A stretch of 64,000 nucleotides of DNA from Candidatus Electrothrix rattekaaiensis. Its GTDB lineage: Bacteria; Desulfobacterota; Desulfobulbia; Desulfobulbales; Desulfobulbaceae. Every line of letters begins with the position of its first letter. Position 1 is the first letter of the stretch. The stretch lies in contig JAVQMD010000001.1 of NCBI GenBank assembly GCA_032595675.1, positions 2,078,640 through 2,142,639 of the forward strand, in the 5' to 3' direction. The position numbers were made by a program, and so were the translations under genes. The notes below the pieces were generated by a model. That model saw nothing but the letters and a program-made list of their open reading frames with translations, did not search any database and was not told the DNA's origin. Below, piece by piece: positions 50,054 to 58,650 of this stretch.

Positions 50054-51847
50054 CTACTCTGTCTTCTCCTCTTTCCAATCAGGACGCAAATGCAGCTCAG
50101 TAAGCTGCTTCCGGGCCACCGAAGAAGGTGCTTCGGTGAGCGGACAGGTAGCCTTCTGGGTCTTAGGGAAGGCAATAACGTCCCGAATAGAGCTGGAACC
50201 GGTCAGGATCATCAACAGGCGATCCACACCAAAGGCAATACCGCCGTGGGGCGGTGCGCCGTACTCCAGAGCATTGAGCAGGAAGCCGAATTTATCCTCA
50301 GCCTCTTCCTTATCAATACCCAGCACCTTGAGCACTCTTGCCTGGACATCCGGCTGATGGATACGGATAGAACCACCACCAATCTCATTCCCGTTCAGGA
50401 CCAGGTCGTAGGCCCGACTCTTGACCTTGGCTGGCTCACTTTCCAGCATATCAAGATGCTCTTCAAAAGGAGCAGTAAAAGGATGATGTACTGAGGAATA
50501 CCGTTTTCGGTCGGCATCATACTCTACTAAAGGAAAGTCGGTGATCCAAAGAAAATCAAAGGTGTTCTCATCCAGGAGATTAAGCCGACGAGCCAGCTCC
50601 AGGCGCAACTCGGACAGCACCTGATTCACCGTGGCTGCGTCGTCCGCACCAAAGAGGATCAGGTCGCCCGGTTCAGCATCCAGGGCCTTGCCCATGGCGG
50701 CCAGTTCGTCCTCGTTAAAAAACTTGGTAATGGGCGACTGCCACTCTCCCTCTTTTATCTTGATCCACGCCATGCCCTTGGCCCCGAAGGTGCCGGCAAA
50801 GTTGGTCAGGTCGTCCAGATCCTTACGGGAGAAGGTCGCGCAACCCTTGGCATTAATCGCCTTAACCGCCCCGCCCTTTTCAATGATGGAGTTGAACACC
50901 TTGAAGCCGCAACCGCGCAGGGTCTCGGTCAGGTCGGTTAGCTCCAGGCCGAAGCGGGTATCCGGGCGATCCGTGCCAAAGCGGGCCACAGCCTCGTCGT
51001 ATTTCATCCGACGGAAAGGCGGTTCCAGCTCTATATCCCGAGTCGCCTTGAACACGGCCTTGACCATGCCCTCACTGATGCCGATGATATCATCCTCACC
51101 GACAAAACTCAGCTCCATATCAATCTGGGTGAATTCCGGCTGGCGATCAGCCCGCAGGTCTTCGTCGCGGAAGCATTTGACGATCTGGAAATAACGCTCC
51201 ATACCTGCGATCATCAGCATCTGCTTAAAAAGCTGCGGCGACTGAGGCAGCGCATAAAACTTACCCGCATTCACCCGGCTGGGCACCAGATAATCCCGTG
51301 CCCCTTCCGGGGTGGAGCGAGTGAGCATAGGGGTCTCGATCTCCAGAAATTCGCTTTCCGTGAGATAATTACGCACCGTCTGGACGGCCTTATGGCGCAT
51401 GATCAGGTTATTGGCTATTTCCGGTCGCCGCAGATCAAGATAGCGGTACTGGAGGCGGATATTATCCGAGACCTCGCTGTCCTCGTCCAACGGAAAGGGC
51501 GGGGTTTTGCTGGTATTCAGGATACGCAGCTCGCTGACCAGCACCTCAATCTCGCCGGTTTGCAGCTTGGGATTGGCCATGTCGCCGGGCCGGGCTTCAA
51601 CCTTGCCTTTGATCGCCAACACCCACTCAGAGCGCAGCTGGTGCGCCTTGGCATGGACATCAGGATTGATCTCAGGATTAAAAACAACCTGGGTGATGCC
51701 GTAGCGGTCGCGCAGGTCGATAAAAATAACGCCACCGTGGTCACGGCGACGAAGAACCCAGCCCATGAGGACGACTTCCTGATCCAGATTGTCCAGGCCG
51801 AGGGTATTACAGTCATGTGTGCGCCGCAGCGCTCCCATTGATTCCAT
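50054..51847 (-). CDS. aspS: aspartyl-tRNA synthetase
   Basis: This is a 597-residue class II synthetase. The OB-fold anticodon domain is at the start (CNTLGLDNLDQEVVLMGWVL). Motif 2 is in FQIVKCFRDEDLRADRQPEF. The bacterial-type GAD insertion domain follows (DRPDTRFGLELTDL, GAVKAINAKG). Motif 3 is APPHGGIAFGVDRLLMIL near the C-terminus. It aminoacylates tRNA-Asp and, in organisms without AsnRS, sometimes tRNA-Asn. A diverged copy of its 3' end is at 47587. A hisS gene lies about 1.5 kb away on the same strand, a common pairing, here separated by two unrelated genes. Confidence 0.97.
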   Translation of the reverse strand: MESMGALRRTHDCNTLGLDNLDQEVVLMGWVLRRRDHGGVIFIDLRDRYGITQVVFNPEINPDVHAKAHQLRSEWVLAIKGKVEARPGDMANPKLQTGEIEVLVSELRILNTSKTPPFPLDEDSEVSDNIRLQYRYLDLRRPEIANNLIMRHKAVQTVRNYLTESEFLEIETPMLTRSTPEGARDYLVPSRVNAGKFYALPQSPQLFKQMLMIAGMERYFQIVKCFRDEDLRADRQPEFTQIDMELSFVGEDDIIGISEGMVKAVFKATRDIELEPPFRRMKYDEAVARFGTDRPDTRFGLELTDLTETLRGCGFKVFNSIIEKGGAVKAINAKGCATFSRKDLDDLTNFAGTFGAKGMAWIKIKEGEWQSPITKFFNEDELAAMGKALDAEPGDLILFGADDAATVNQVLSELRLELARRLNLLDENTFDFLWITDFPLVEYDADRKRYSSVHHPFTAPFEEHLDMLESEPAKVKSRAYDLVLNGNEIGGGSIRIHQPDVQARVLKVLGIDKEEAEDKFGFLLNALEYGAPPHGGIAFGVDRLLMILTGSSSIRDVIAFPKTQKATCPLTEAPSSVARKQLTELHLRPDWKEEKTE

Positions 51848-51929
51848 GTGTTTCTCTTTTTTTATAAAAAATTCAAAAAACGTAGGGGCGGTTCGCGAAC
51901 CGCCCTTACCGATATCAGTTTCTATTCAT

Positions 51930-52733
51930 TTATTTACTAAAATAAGCAACAGTTGCCTGAATAATACCAACAATAATTAAGGCAAATGTGAGCCATTTCA
52001 TATGTCGCGACTGTGAAATCATCTGTTCGTGACGAATGGCCTCGCGTTCATAAGTTTCAAGAGTAGCCAATGCCTTGCCTGTTAGTTTATAAGCAAAAAA
52101 ATTCCCTTCTTTAACCCTCTGAAGTTCACCAGATTCTTCGAGCGAATCAAGTATAATACGTGTATGATTTGGTATAAGACGGCGATTCTGTATTAGAGTT
52201 TCGTAAAACTCAGGATGCTTTCCCCATCTTGAACCATGAAGAATCTCCATCAATCTATATTCAAAAAAAATAATATCAGGGTCTTCATAATATTTTTCGA
52301 CCAGTTTCCTGAGTACATCGGTTCTTTTTTCCAGTGCAAGATCTCTACGATTAAAGAAAAACTGCTCTACAGTATCTCCAACAATAGGAAGACGGTTTAA
52401 ATATGTCCAATCATAAAAAACACATTTCAAAATGCTTGGATATGTAAAACGCCAAGAACCGATAACTCGTCCTATCTTAAAAGATGCATCACCCGTAAGG
52501 TTGAAGGGCACACTTGCGGGGTAATTCTGTTGATCGTGATCATTCCAGTACTTTCCAGAAAAACCTTTATCATTTATCTCTTCGATATACAGTAAATATT
52601 CATTTAGTTCGCTTATCAGGCGAATAGTGTAACATTTGACACGTTTTTCTTCCTCGCTCCCCCTTGTGATGCGGTCAGGACACGGTTGGAGGAGTAGTCG
52701 TTTTAATACAAATCGTTCAAAGCGACTAATCAT
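51930..52733 (-). CDS. hypothetical protein with C-terminal membrane anchor
   Basis: This 267-residue protein is mostly helical and soluble, with a single transmembrane helix at the end (KWLTFALIIVGIIQATVAYF). The region FFEYRLMEILHGSRWGKHPE and the winged-helix-like DSLEESGELQRVKEGNFFAY resemble DNA- or protein-binding helices. No family is recognised. It starts about 25 nt after the PD-(D/E)XK gene stop and is co-directional with it. The tail-anchored topology suggests it acts at the inner membrane. Confidence 0.6.
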   Translation of the reverse strand: MISRFERFVLKRLLLQPCPDRITRGSEEEKRVKCYTIRLISELNEYLLYIEEINDKGFSGKYWNDHDQQNYPASVPFNLTGDASFKIGRVIGSWRFTYPSILKCVFYDWTYLNRLPIVGDTVEQFFFNRRDLALEKRTDVLRKLVEKYYEDPDIIFFEYRLMEILHGSRWGKHPEFYETLIQNRRLIPNHTRIILDSLEESGELQRVKEGNFFAYKLTGKALATLETYEREAIRHEQMISQSRHMKWLTFALIIVGIIQATVAYFSK

Positions 52734-52757
52734 GAAAGAAACCTATTGTTACTGTCA

Positions 52758-53366
52758 TCACGCCTCCTGATTAACCATAGCCACCAAAATCCCGATAATC
52801 TTCCCCGGATCGGTGATATGATATTCCGGCACATCAATGTATGCGATTCCGTCCTCATACTTCAAAAATTTCCAGGCATTTCCTGTTGTCACAGCACCGT
52901 AAACCTTTGCAAGATCCACTACCCCCTCCTGCTCATTAAACAGACGGGAAGCATACATTTCAGCAATACACTGACCCAAGCCCCTGCCAATGTTTTCATT
53001 CTTCGCTTCAACAATAGCGACAACCGGTGCGTTCAAATAATACTGTTCCGGCGATTTACTGATAACAAAATCGCAGAATCCGCTCAGATCCCGCTGTTTA
53101 TCAATATCCATACGCACCCCGGAAAAAAAGCTGACCTGATCATGCAAAATACGCCGTACTTCCAGCAACATATTCGCAATAATCAATTCGGAACGAACCT
53201 TTTCCGTTCCAACGGCTAAGGCCAAGGGTACATTATATTTCAGCGTCTCTGTCAGATACGCGCTTATACCGACAGCGGCAATGGAAGAATATAATTCCTG
53301 ATCTTCCACAACCCTGATGTCAAATGTCTCTTTGACCTTTTTTAGGGTAAAATCACTGTACGGCAT
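52758..53366 (-). CDS. PD-(D/E)XK nuclease-like protein
   Basis: This 202-residue protein has an ordered PD-(D/E)XK core: E60 in VRSELIIANML, D99 in GFCDFVISKS, and E120-x-K122 in VVAIVEAKNENIGRGLGQC. The segment IVEAKNENI resembles restriction endonuclease-type subunits. It is short and lacks other domains. It is positioned between aspS and hisS with the tail-anchored protein. A role in DNA restriction or recombination is plausible, but the small size could mean a regulatory or inactive paralogue. Confidence 0.75.
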   Translation of the reverse strand: MPYSDFTLKKVKETFDIRVVEDQELYSSIAAVGISAYLTETLKYNVPLALAVGTEKVRSELIIANMLLEVRRILHDQVSFFSGVRMDIDKQRDLSGFCDFVISKSPEQYYLNAPVVAIVEAKNENIGRGLGQCIAEMYASRLFNEQEGVVDLAKVYGAVTTGNAWKFLKYEDGIAYIDVPEYHITDPGKIIGILVAMVNQEA

Positions 53367-53379
53367 TGCATCCTCTCTC

Positions 53380-54636
53380 TTAACTTGTAATGACGCTTAC
53401 CAGCTCATCAGCTCCAGCCTGCAAAGAAAACTCTGTCTGCTCTTGATTCTTCATATTCCGCAGAATCCCTTTGCCCTGTTCCAGCTCCTGCTCACCAATA
53501 ATCAGGGTAAAGCCTGCGTTGATACGCCCGGCCTGTTTCATCTGGGCCTTAAGGCTGCGATTACTGTAATCCATTGCTGCCTGTAGACCAAGTTTACGGA
53601 GTTGGTGGACAAGGGGAGAGGCAAACTGGATTGCCTGCTCGCCAAGGGCAGCAACAAAAATATTAGCACCGCTCTGCTCTTCCTGTTCTCCTTTCTGTTG
53701 CTGCATCAACAGAACCATTCGTTCCATCCCCATTGCAAAACCAATACCAGGGGTCTTTTTGGGGCCGCCGAGCTGTTGGATCAGCCCGTCATAGCGGCCA
53801 CCCGCAGCCACGGCAGCCTGGGCACCGAGATCAGTGGTCAAAAACTCAAAGGCGGTACGATTATAATAATCCAGCCCGCGTACCATGAAACGGTTCAAGG
53901 TGTAGGTAACACTAAGTCGATCCAGCTGCTCCTGCACCCCAGTAAAATGCTCTTCACAGGCCGAACAAAGATTATCAAGGATAGACGGGGCCTCCAGCAC
54001 CGTGGCCCGACACCCCTTTTGCTTACAATCCAAAACGCGGAGGGGATTTTTCTCCGTGCGCCGTTTACAATCATCGCACAGCGTCTCACTACGTTCATGG
54101 AGATAAGCAATCAATTTTTTACGAAAATCAGGTCGGCACTCCGGGCAGCCAAGGGAGTTGATCTCAAGGCTGACTTCCATGTTCAGCTCATTGAGCAGCA
54201 TCTGCCCCATAGCCATCAGCTCGGCATCAACCTGCGGCTCCTGGGCCCCGATGATTTCCACATCAACCTGATGAAACTGACGCTGCCGCCCCATCTGTGG
54301 GCGTTCATGACGAAACACCGGCCCGATACTAAAAAGTCGCTGTACCGGCTGCTGCACATGAAGACCGTGCTCAACATAGGCACGCAGCAACGAGGCCGTG
54401 ATCTCCGGTCGCAGAGTGATCCCTTTGTCGACAAAGGTATACATCTCCTTTTCGACAATATCCGTGGCCTCGCCAATGGAGCGGGCAAAGAGCTCGGTTT
54501 TTTCCAGAATAGGCAGACGAATCTCCTGCATACCGAAACAACGAAAAATATCGCGAGCTGTTTTCTCGATTTTTTGCCAGCAGATGATTTCATCCGGCAG
54601 AATATCTTTTACTCCGTTAATGGCCTTGATTTTCAA
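53380..54636 (-). CDS. hisS: histidyl-tRNA synthetase
   Basis: The 418-residue class II synthetase shows QEIRLPILEKTELFARSIGEAT, TLRPEITASLLRAYVEHGL (motif 2 region), YRHERPQMGRQRQFHQVDVE, GLDYYNRTAFEF and GGRYDGLIQQLGG (His-binding and catalytic motifs). A TTG start at 54636 follows GAGGAGT at good spacing. The C-terminal anticodon-binding domain is present. It is the end of a co-directional set with the PD-(D/E)XK gene 13 nt downstream. Confidence 0.97.
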   Translation of the reverse strand: MKIKAINGVKDILPDEIICWQKIEKTARDIFRCFGMQEIRLPILEKTELFARSIGEATDIVEKEMYTFVDKGITLRPEITASLLRAYVEHGLHVQQPVQRLFSIGPVFRHERPQMGRQRQFHQVDVEIIGAQEPQVDAELMAMGQMLLNELNMEVSLEINSLGCPECRPDFRKKLIAYLHERSETLCDDCKRRTEKNPLRVLDCKQKGCRATVLEAPSILDNLCSACEEHFTGVQEQLDRLSVTYTLNRFMVRGLDYYNRTAFEFLTTDLGAQAAVAAGGRYDGLIQQLGGPKKTPGIGFAMGMERMVLLMQQQKGEQEEQSGANIFVAALGEQAIQFASPLVHQLRKLGLQAAMDYSNRSLKAQMKQAGRINAGFTLIIGEQELEQGKGILRNMKNQEQTEFSLQAGADELVSVITS

Positions 54637-54913
54637 CGTGTACTCCTCAATTTATCCGTTTCAGGGTGCAATCGGCGCAATCTTTCCTCCCAACTAAAGA
54701 AGGAAAGAAAAATTTCAAACTTAATGCATTTACCCTGGAAAAGTCAAGCCGATCTCGTAGGAATATGGTACCCTAGGAAAAATTTTGAATACGGCTTGAC
54801 GGGGGATACTTGACAAAGCTATCATGGCGTAGCATTATGGATATAATTGCAAACTCTTCCGGCGTCCCTGTCATTTGTATACGGAGAGAATATAATGAAA
54901 CAAAGAGAATATA
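54637..54913. other. divergent promoter region between hisS and the NMO-like gene
   Basis: The 277-base region contains the minus-strand promoter of hisS, not confidently placed, and a plus-strand promoter candidate at 54810-54838. It ends with a tandem 16-bp repeat of the NMO start region (AGAGAATATAATGAAA, twice). Confidence 0.5.
54810..54838 (+). promoter_or_regulatory. candidate promoter of the NMO-like gene
   Basis: TTGACA at 54810-54815 and CATTAT at 54833-54838 are 17 nt apart, a good sigma70-type arrangement about 75 nt before the start codon. A second TTGACG lies 14 bases upstream of the first box. Inference only. Confidence 0.45.
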
Positions 54914-55915
54914 ATGAAATTACCTGAACTTAAAATCGGTTCTTTCACCGCTCGGATCCCTCTTATCCAGGGGGGAATGTCCATACGGGTATCAACCTCG
55001 ACACTGGCAATTCCTGTAGCAGCCTGCGGCGGCATAGGCACCATTGGTGGCTCTGGAATTCCGGTTACCGAACTGAAAGAAGATATCCGTAAGGCCAAAT
55101 CTGCCACTGACGGCATTATTGCGGTAAACATCATGTATGCTATGAAGAATTTTCATGATCTTGTCATGGCATCCATTGAGGCCGGAGTAGATATGATTAT
55201 AACCGGGGCTGGATTTTCCCGGGATATTTTTAAAATCGGCAAACAATATAATACCCCTATCATCTCAATAGTTTCCTCACCGTCCTTTGCCCGACTGGCT
55301 GAAAAACTCGGAGCTGCTGCCATTATTGTCGAGGCAGCTGAAGCTGGCGGGCATCTAGGCACGGACAAGCCTTTGCGGGAAATCTTCCCTACGATCCGTA
55401 AAGTGGTTTCCAAGGTTCCCCTCATAGCAGCGGGCGGTGTCACTGACGGCTTTGAAATGGCCGAGATGATGGACGAATACGGTGCAGACGGCATACAAAT
55501 TGCTTCCCGCTTTGTCCTGAGCGAGGAATGCTCTGTTTCTCAAGAATTTAAAGAAACCTATCTCAAGGCACAAAAAGAAGATATTATCAATGTGACGTCA
55601 CCGGTGGGCATGACAGGGCGGGCCATCAAAACTGATTTCATCACGCGCATGGAAAAAGGAGAAGATGTTTCTCCGGAAAAATGCAAATTCAAATGCCTGA
55701 AAAAATGCAGTTACAAGTACTGCATTAATGATCGCCTTGTTGCTTCTTGCACGGGTGATGTTGATAACGGACTGGTTTTCTGTGGTGCTAATGCCTATAA
55801 AATGGAGAAAATCCTGCCGGTCAAGGAAATCTTCAGAGAATTTGTTCGTGATGCGGAATCCGTGTACAAGGAAAACAAAATGCAGCACAAAGAAGGAAAC
55901 ACTGAGAACACCTGA
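54914..55915 (+). CDS. nitronate monooxygenase-like / enoyl-ACP reductase-like flavoprotein with Cys-rich tail
   Basis: A TIM-barrel FMN protein of the NMO/FabK family has RIPLIQGGMSIRVSTSTLA, ACGGIGTIGGSG, VEAAEAGGHLGTDKPL (the phosphate/FMN loop) and VPLIAAGGVTDGFEMAEMM. The last 70 residues carry a Cys cluster (CKFKCLKKCSYKYCIND, SCTGDVDNGLVFCGAN) that could bind an iron-sulfur cluster. It is translated from a duplicated start region (an 11-codon leader frame precedes it). It may oxidise nitroalkanes or reduce an enoyl substrate. The Cys tail suggests a redox-linked subfamily. Confidence 0.85.
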   Translation: MKLPELKIGSFTARIPLIQGGMSIRVSTSTLAIPVAACGGIGTIGGSGIPVTELKEDIRKAKSATDGIIAVNIMYAMKNFHDLVMASIEAGVDMIITGAGFSRDIFKIGKQYNTPIISIVSSPSFARLAEKLGAAAIIVEAAEAGGHLGTDKPLREIFPTIRKVVSKVPLIAAGGVTDGFEMAEMMDEYGADGIQIASRFVLSEECSVSQEFKETYLKAQKEDIINVTSPVGMTGRAIKTDFITRMEKGEDVSPEKCKFKCLKKCSYKYCINDRLVASCTGDVDNGLVFCGANAYKMEKILPVKEIFREFVRDAESVYKENKMQHKEGNTENT

Positions 55916-56076
55916 CCGCAACGAAACCCCATAGATAGAGCCTTCTTCAACCTCCTGAAACTGTCATTGCCGAGTATACAATCCAGTCTGGGTTGCCCAG
56001 AGCAGACTCGTAAGAAAGGCTTCTCGTATCAGAGCGTAAACTCTGTGATAAAGTTATTTGAGACCAGTATGCAACC

Positions 56077-57486
56077 ATGAATGGCACCATAGACAATGAT
56101 TCGCAACTGACTGAAGAAAAAGAAGAAAGCAGACATATCATTCTTTCACAGAAAGAACATCCCATCCTGGAGAAGGATATTGAATCTGAGGCACTCAAGG
56201 TTCTCTATCGTTTACGGGATGCAGGGTACTCGGGGTATCTGGTCGGCGGCGGAGTACGCGACCTCTACCTCGGTAATGAGCCGAAAGATTTTGACATCTC
56301 CACCAATGCCCGACCAGGACAATTGCGAAAACTTTTTCGCAACTCCAGGACCATAGGAAGGCGTTTTCGTCTCGTACAGGTCTTTTTCAAGGGGAATAAA
56401 ATCATCGAAGTCTCCACCCTGCGCTCCCAAAGTGAGTATGACTGCAATGATCCAGACAAGGTACTGCCTGCGAACAATACCTTTGGCACCTTGGAAGAAG
56501 ATGCCTTCCGTCGCGACCTGACCATCAACTCTCTTTTTTATGAGATTGAAAGCAAAACGCTTATCGATTATGTCGGTGGTGTCCAGGATCTGACAGACGG
56601 TATTATCCGCATTGTCGGCGAGCCTGAGCAACGCATTATTCGGGATCCGGTGCGTATGCTCCGGGCAATTCGCCATGCTGCCCGTAATGGCTTCAGTATT
56701 GAAGAAAAAACCCTGGCAGCCATCAAAAAACATGCGGACAAACTTGACCTCTGCCCTACCTCTCGGATCAGAGATGAGCTCCTCAAGGATCTGCGCGGCG
56801 GCACCAGTAAGGCTTGGGCCGAATTGGCCCTCCGAACAGGTATTTTTGCCACCCTGTTTCCTTTTTATAACGAGCTGTTCAACGACGTAACACAGGGAGA
56901 GGCGGTTAAAGGCGAATTACTCGCCATGCTGGGTGCTTTGGACAAAATTTATTGCCAAGGCAAGGGCAAAGGACGAGTCTTCTTTGAAGATGCCATGCTC
57001 TTTGCTCTTCTGCTCTTCCCTTGGGCTTTACGCCATTTCGACCTGCTCAATCAGGAACTCAAAGGGCCGGTATATCACCGCTTATCAAAATCTATCAGAG
57101 GTGAACTTGATCAAGTTTTTGCCCGCCGACTCAATCTCAAACGTGCGATCAAGGACAACATCACTACCCTGTTTGTGAATATGTCCTCCTTACAAAAAAA
57201 TTGTAAGAATGACACTTGGCCAGCCTGGCTTCGAAAAAAGAGCTACTTCCCTGCCTGTTCCCGGTTCTACGCCCTGTACCAGGACGCAATTGCCGGGGAA
57301 ACATTGACAGATATCAAACAGTTTATTGAAGAAGCTCCAAAAAACGTTACAAAGGTTCAGGAGTCGCCTGCGATACTTGCTGGGACGAACACGCCAGAAA
57401 TACCCCATCGCGGGGGAAGAAGAGGCGGCAACAACCCGGCCTTTAGCAGTGAAAAACACGGTGTGTTTGGACTTCTCAAGGGATAA
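56077..57486 (+). CDS. pcnB: poly(A) polymerase PcnB
   Basis: This class II nucleotidyltransferase has a GG-x-VRD motif (GYLVGGGVRDLYLGNEPKDFDI), a bacterial-PAP signature SRTIGRRFRLVQVFF that separates it from CCA-adding enzymes, and FRRDLTINSLFYEIESKTLIDYVGG. A C-terminal helical part and a basic tail with HRGGRRGGN follow. Polyadenylation by PcnB stimulates RNA decay. It is 469 residues, and the EEP gene starts 3 nt after its stop. A ribosome site at its start is not obvious. Confidence 0.9.
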   Translation: MNGTIDNDSQLTEEKEESRHIILSQKEHPILEKDIESEALKVLYRLRDAGYSGYLVGGGVRDLYLGNEPKDFDISTNARPGQLRKLFRNSRTIGRRFRLVQVFFKGNKIIEVSTLRSQSEYDCNDPDKVLPANNTFGTLEEDAFRRDLTINSLFYEIESKTLIDYVGGVQDLTDGIIRIVGEPEQRIIRDPVRMLRAIRHAARNGFSIEEKTLAAIKKHADKLDLCPTSRIRDELLKDLRGGTSKAWAELALRTGIFATLFPFYNELFNDVTQGEAVKGELLAMLGALDKIYCQGKGKGRVFFEDAMLFALLLFPWALRHFDLLNQELKGPVYHRLSKSIRGELDQVFARRLNLKRAIKDNITTLFVNMSSLQKNCKNDTWPAWLRKKSYFPACSRFYALYQDAIAGETLTDIKQFIEEAPKNVTKVQESPAILAGTNTPEIPHRGGRRGGNNPAFSSEKHGVFGLLKG

Positions 57487-57488
57487 AA

Positions 57489-58226
57489 TTGCGCTTTCTC
57501 CTCTACAATATCCGTTATGGGACCGGCATAGGAACGCAATTCCATTTCCCGGTTCCCTATGCGGGATATTTGAAGCGCTCAACAGAGAATTATCGACAGA
57601 TTACTGAATTTATCAGCAGGCTGGCTCCTGACATTGTCGGACTTGTGGAAGTAGATTCCGGTTCTTTCCGAACAGGAAACTGCTGCCAAGCAGAATCGCT
57701 GGCTCGTCTCTTGGAGTATGATCATGTTGTTGAATCAAAATACCGTTGTGGCTCCCTACCACGACGAGTTCCGGTCCTTGCCAAACAGGGAAATGCCCTC
57801 CTGAGTAAGGAAAAATTTCTTGCTCATCAGTTTCATTTTTTTAAAAAAGGCATCAAACGGCTTGCCATTGAGGCCAAAACAGCAAACCTGACTGTTTTCC
57901 TCGTCCACCTCTCCCTGACCTATTACAACAGACAAAGCCAGCTCCAGCAACTGTATGAGTTGGTAAAAACAACGCAGGGGCCTGTCATCGTGGCTGGAGA
58001 CTTCAATGTCCTGTGGGGCGACCACGAACTCGAACTCTTTCTTGCTGCAACCCGTCTCCGCAATGCCAACGATCAAGGCCATCCCTCTCACCCGAGCCGC
58101 TCACCAAAACGTCAGCTGGATTTCATTCTTTATAGCCAGAACCTGACCGTGCAAAATTTCTTTATTCCTGACGTTATATTTTCCGACCACGCCCCGCTTG
58201 TCTGCGATTTTTCGTTTCAACAATGA
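57489..58226 (+). CDS. endonuclease/exonuclease/phosphatase (EEP) family protein
   Basis: This is a 245-residue EEP fold. FLLYNIRYGTGIG opens it, IVGLVEVDSGSFR holds the metal-binding Glu, AIEAKTANLTVFLVHLSLTY and VIVAGDFNVLWGD (catalytic Asp-Asn) follow, and the end is RQLDFILYSQNLT and FSDHAPLVCDF (terminal His). The TTG at 57489 overlaps nothing but follows AAGGG inside the end of pcnB, so it is translationally coupled. The substrate may be nucleic acid or phospholipid; it is probably linked to pcnB in RNA metabolism. Confidence 0.85.
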   Translation: MRFLLYNIRYGTGIGTQFHFPVPYAGYLKRSTENYRQITEFISRLAPDIVGLVEVDSGSFRTGNCCQAESLARLLEYDHVVESKYRCGSLPRRVPVLAKQGNALLSKEKFLAHQFHFFKKGIKRLAIEAKTANLTVFLVHLSLTYYNRQSQLQQLYELVKTTQGPVIVAGDFNVLWGDHELELFLAATRLRNANDQGHPSHPSRSPKRQLDFILYSQNLTVQNFFIPDVIFSDHAPLVCDFSFQQ

Positions 58227-58352
58227 ACCAGCTGCTTCGCTCCATGAAATCCCGGCTTGAGGTCAACGAGTTAAGGTCACCTCATAACACAACATCACAG
58301 TACACGGAGAGGATCACCAGTAAAATCTTCTGCACAACAAATTCACTCTTGC

Positions 58353-58646
58353 TCAACAGCAACCCAAATCAACTTGTTTTTTCATGATCCTAGAGAGCCA
58401 CCTGTTGATGATCAGGGCGGCGCAGCCGCAACCGTCGTCTGGATTGACGTAAATGGCCTTGGTTGGGCAATTGGTGGCGCAGGCCCCGCATTCCATGCAG
58501 CCGTTATAATCCGTAATAGATGCCTTGTTGTTGCGCAGGGTAAAGATGCGGTGCGGGCATACGGTTACGCACATGCCGCAGCCGATACAGGCCTGCTCGT
58601 TCAGCCTGAGAATAGCGGCACCGTCAATATAACGAAAATCACGCAT
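58353..58646 (-). CDS. hgcB: HgcB ferredoxin-like protein of mercury methylation
   Basis: This 97-residue protein has two 4Fe-4S motifs: CIGCGMCVTVCP and the HgcB-type CMECGACATNCP. The later GCGC (Cys equivalent to HgcB C73) and a C-terminal DLGCC pair are both known HgcB features. The start ATG 58646 has AGGAG overlapping the end of hgcA, 4 nt upstream of the stop. HgcB passes electrons to the corrinoid of HgcA, which methylates mercury. Co-location with hgcA makes the call firm. Confidence 0.95.
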   Translation of the reverse strand: MRDFRYIDGAAILRLNEQACIGCGMCVTVCPHRIFTLRNNKASITDYNGCMECGACATNCPTKAIYVNPDDGCGCAALIINRWLSRIMKKQVDLGCC

Positions 58647-58650
58647 AGTT

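Noticed and set aside
56018-56050. Inverted repeat near TATCAGAG...CTCTGTGATA before pcnB
   Set aside because: Imperfect stem with bulge, no promoter context and no T run; could be chance or a minor operator.
58353-58646. Possible selenocysteine at the TGA ending hgcB (GCC then TGA)
   Set aside because: Known HgcB proteins end in a Cys-Cys pair as here, so this TGA is a true stop; the frame after it has no family similarity.
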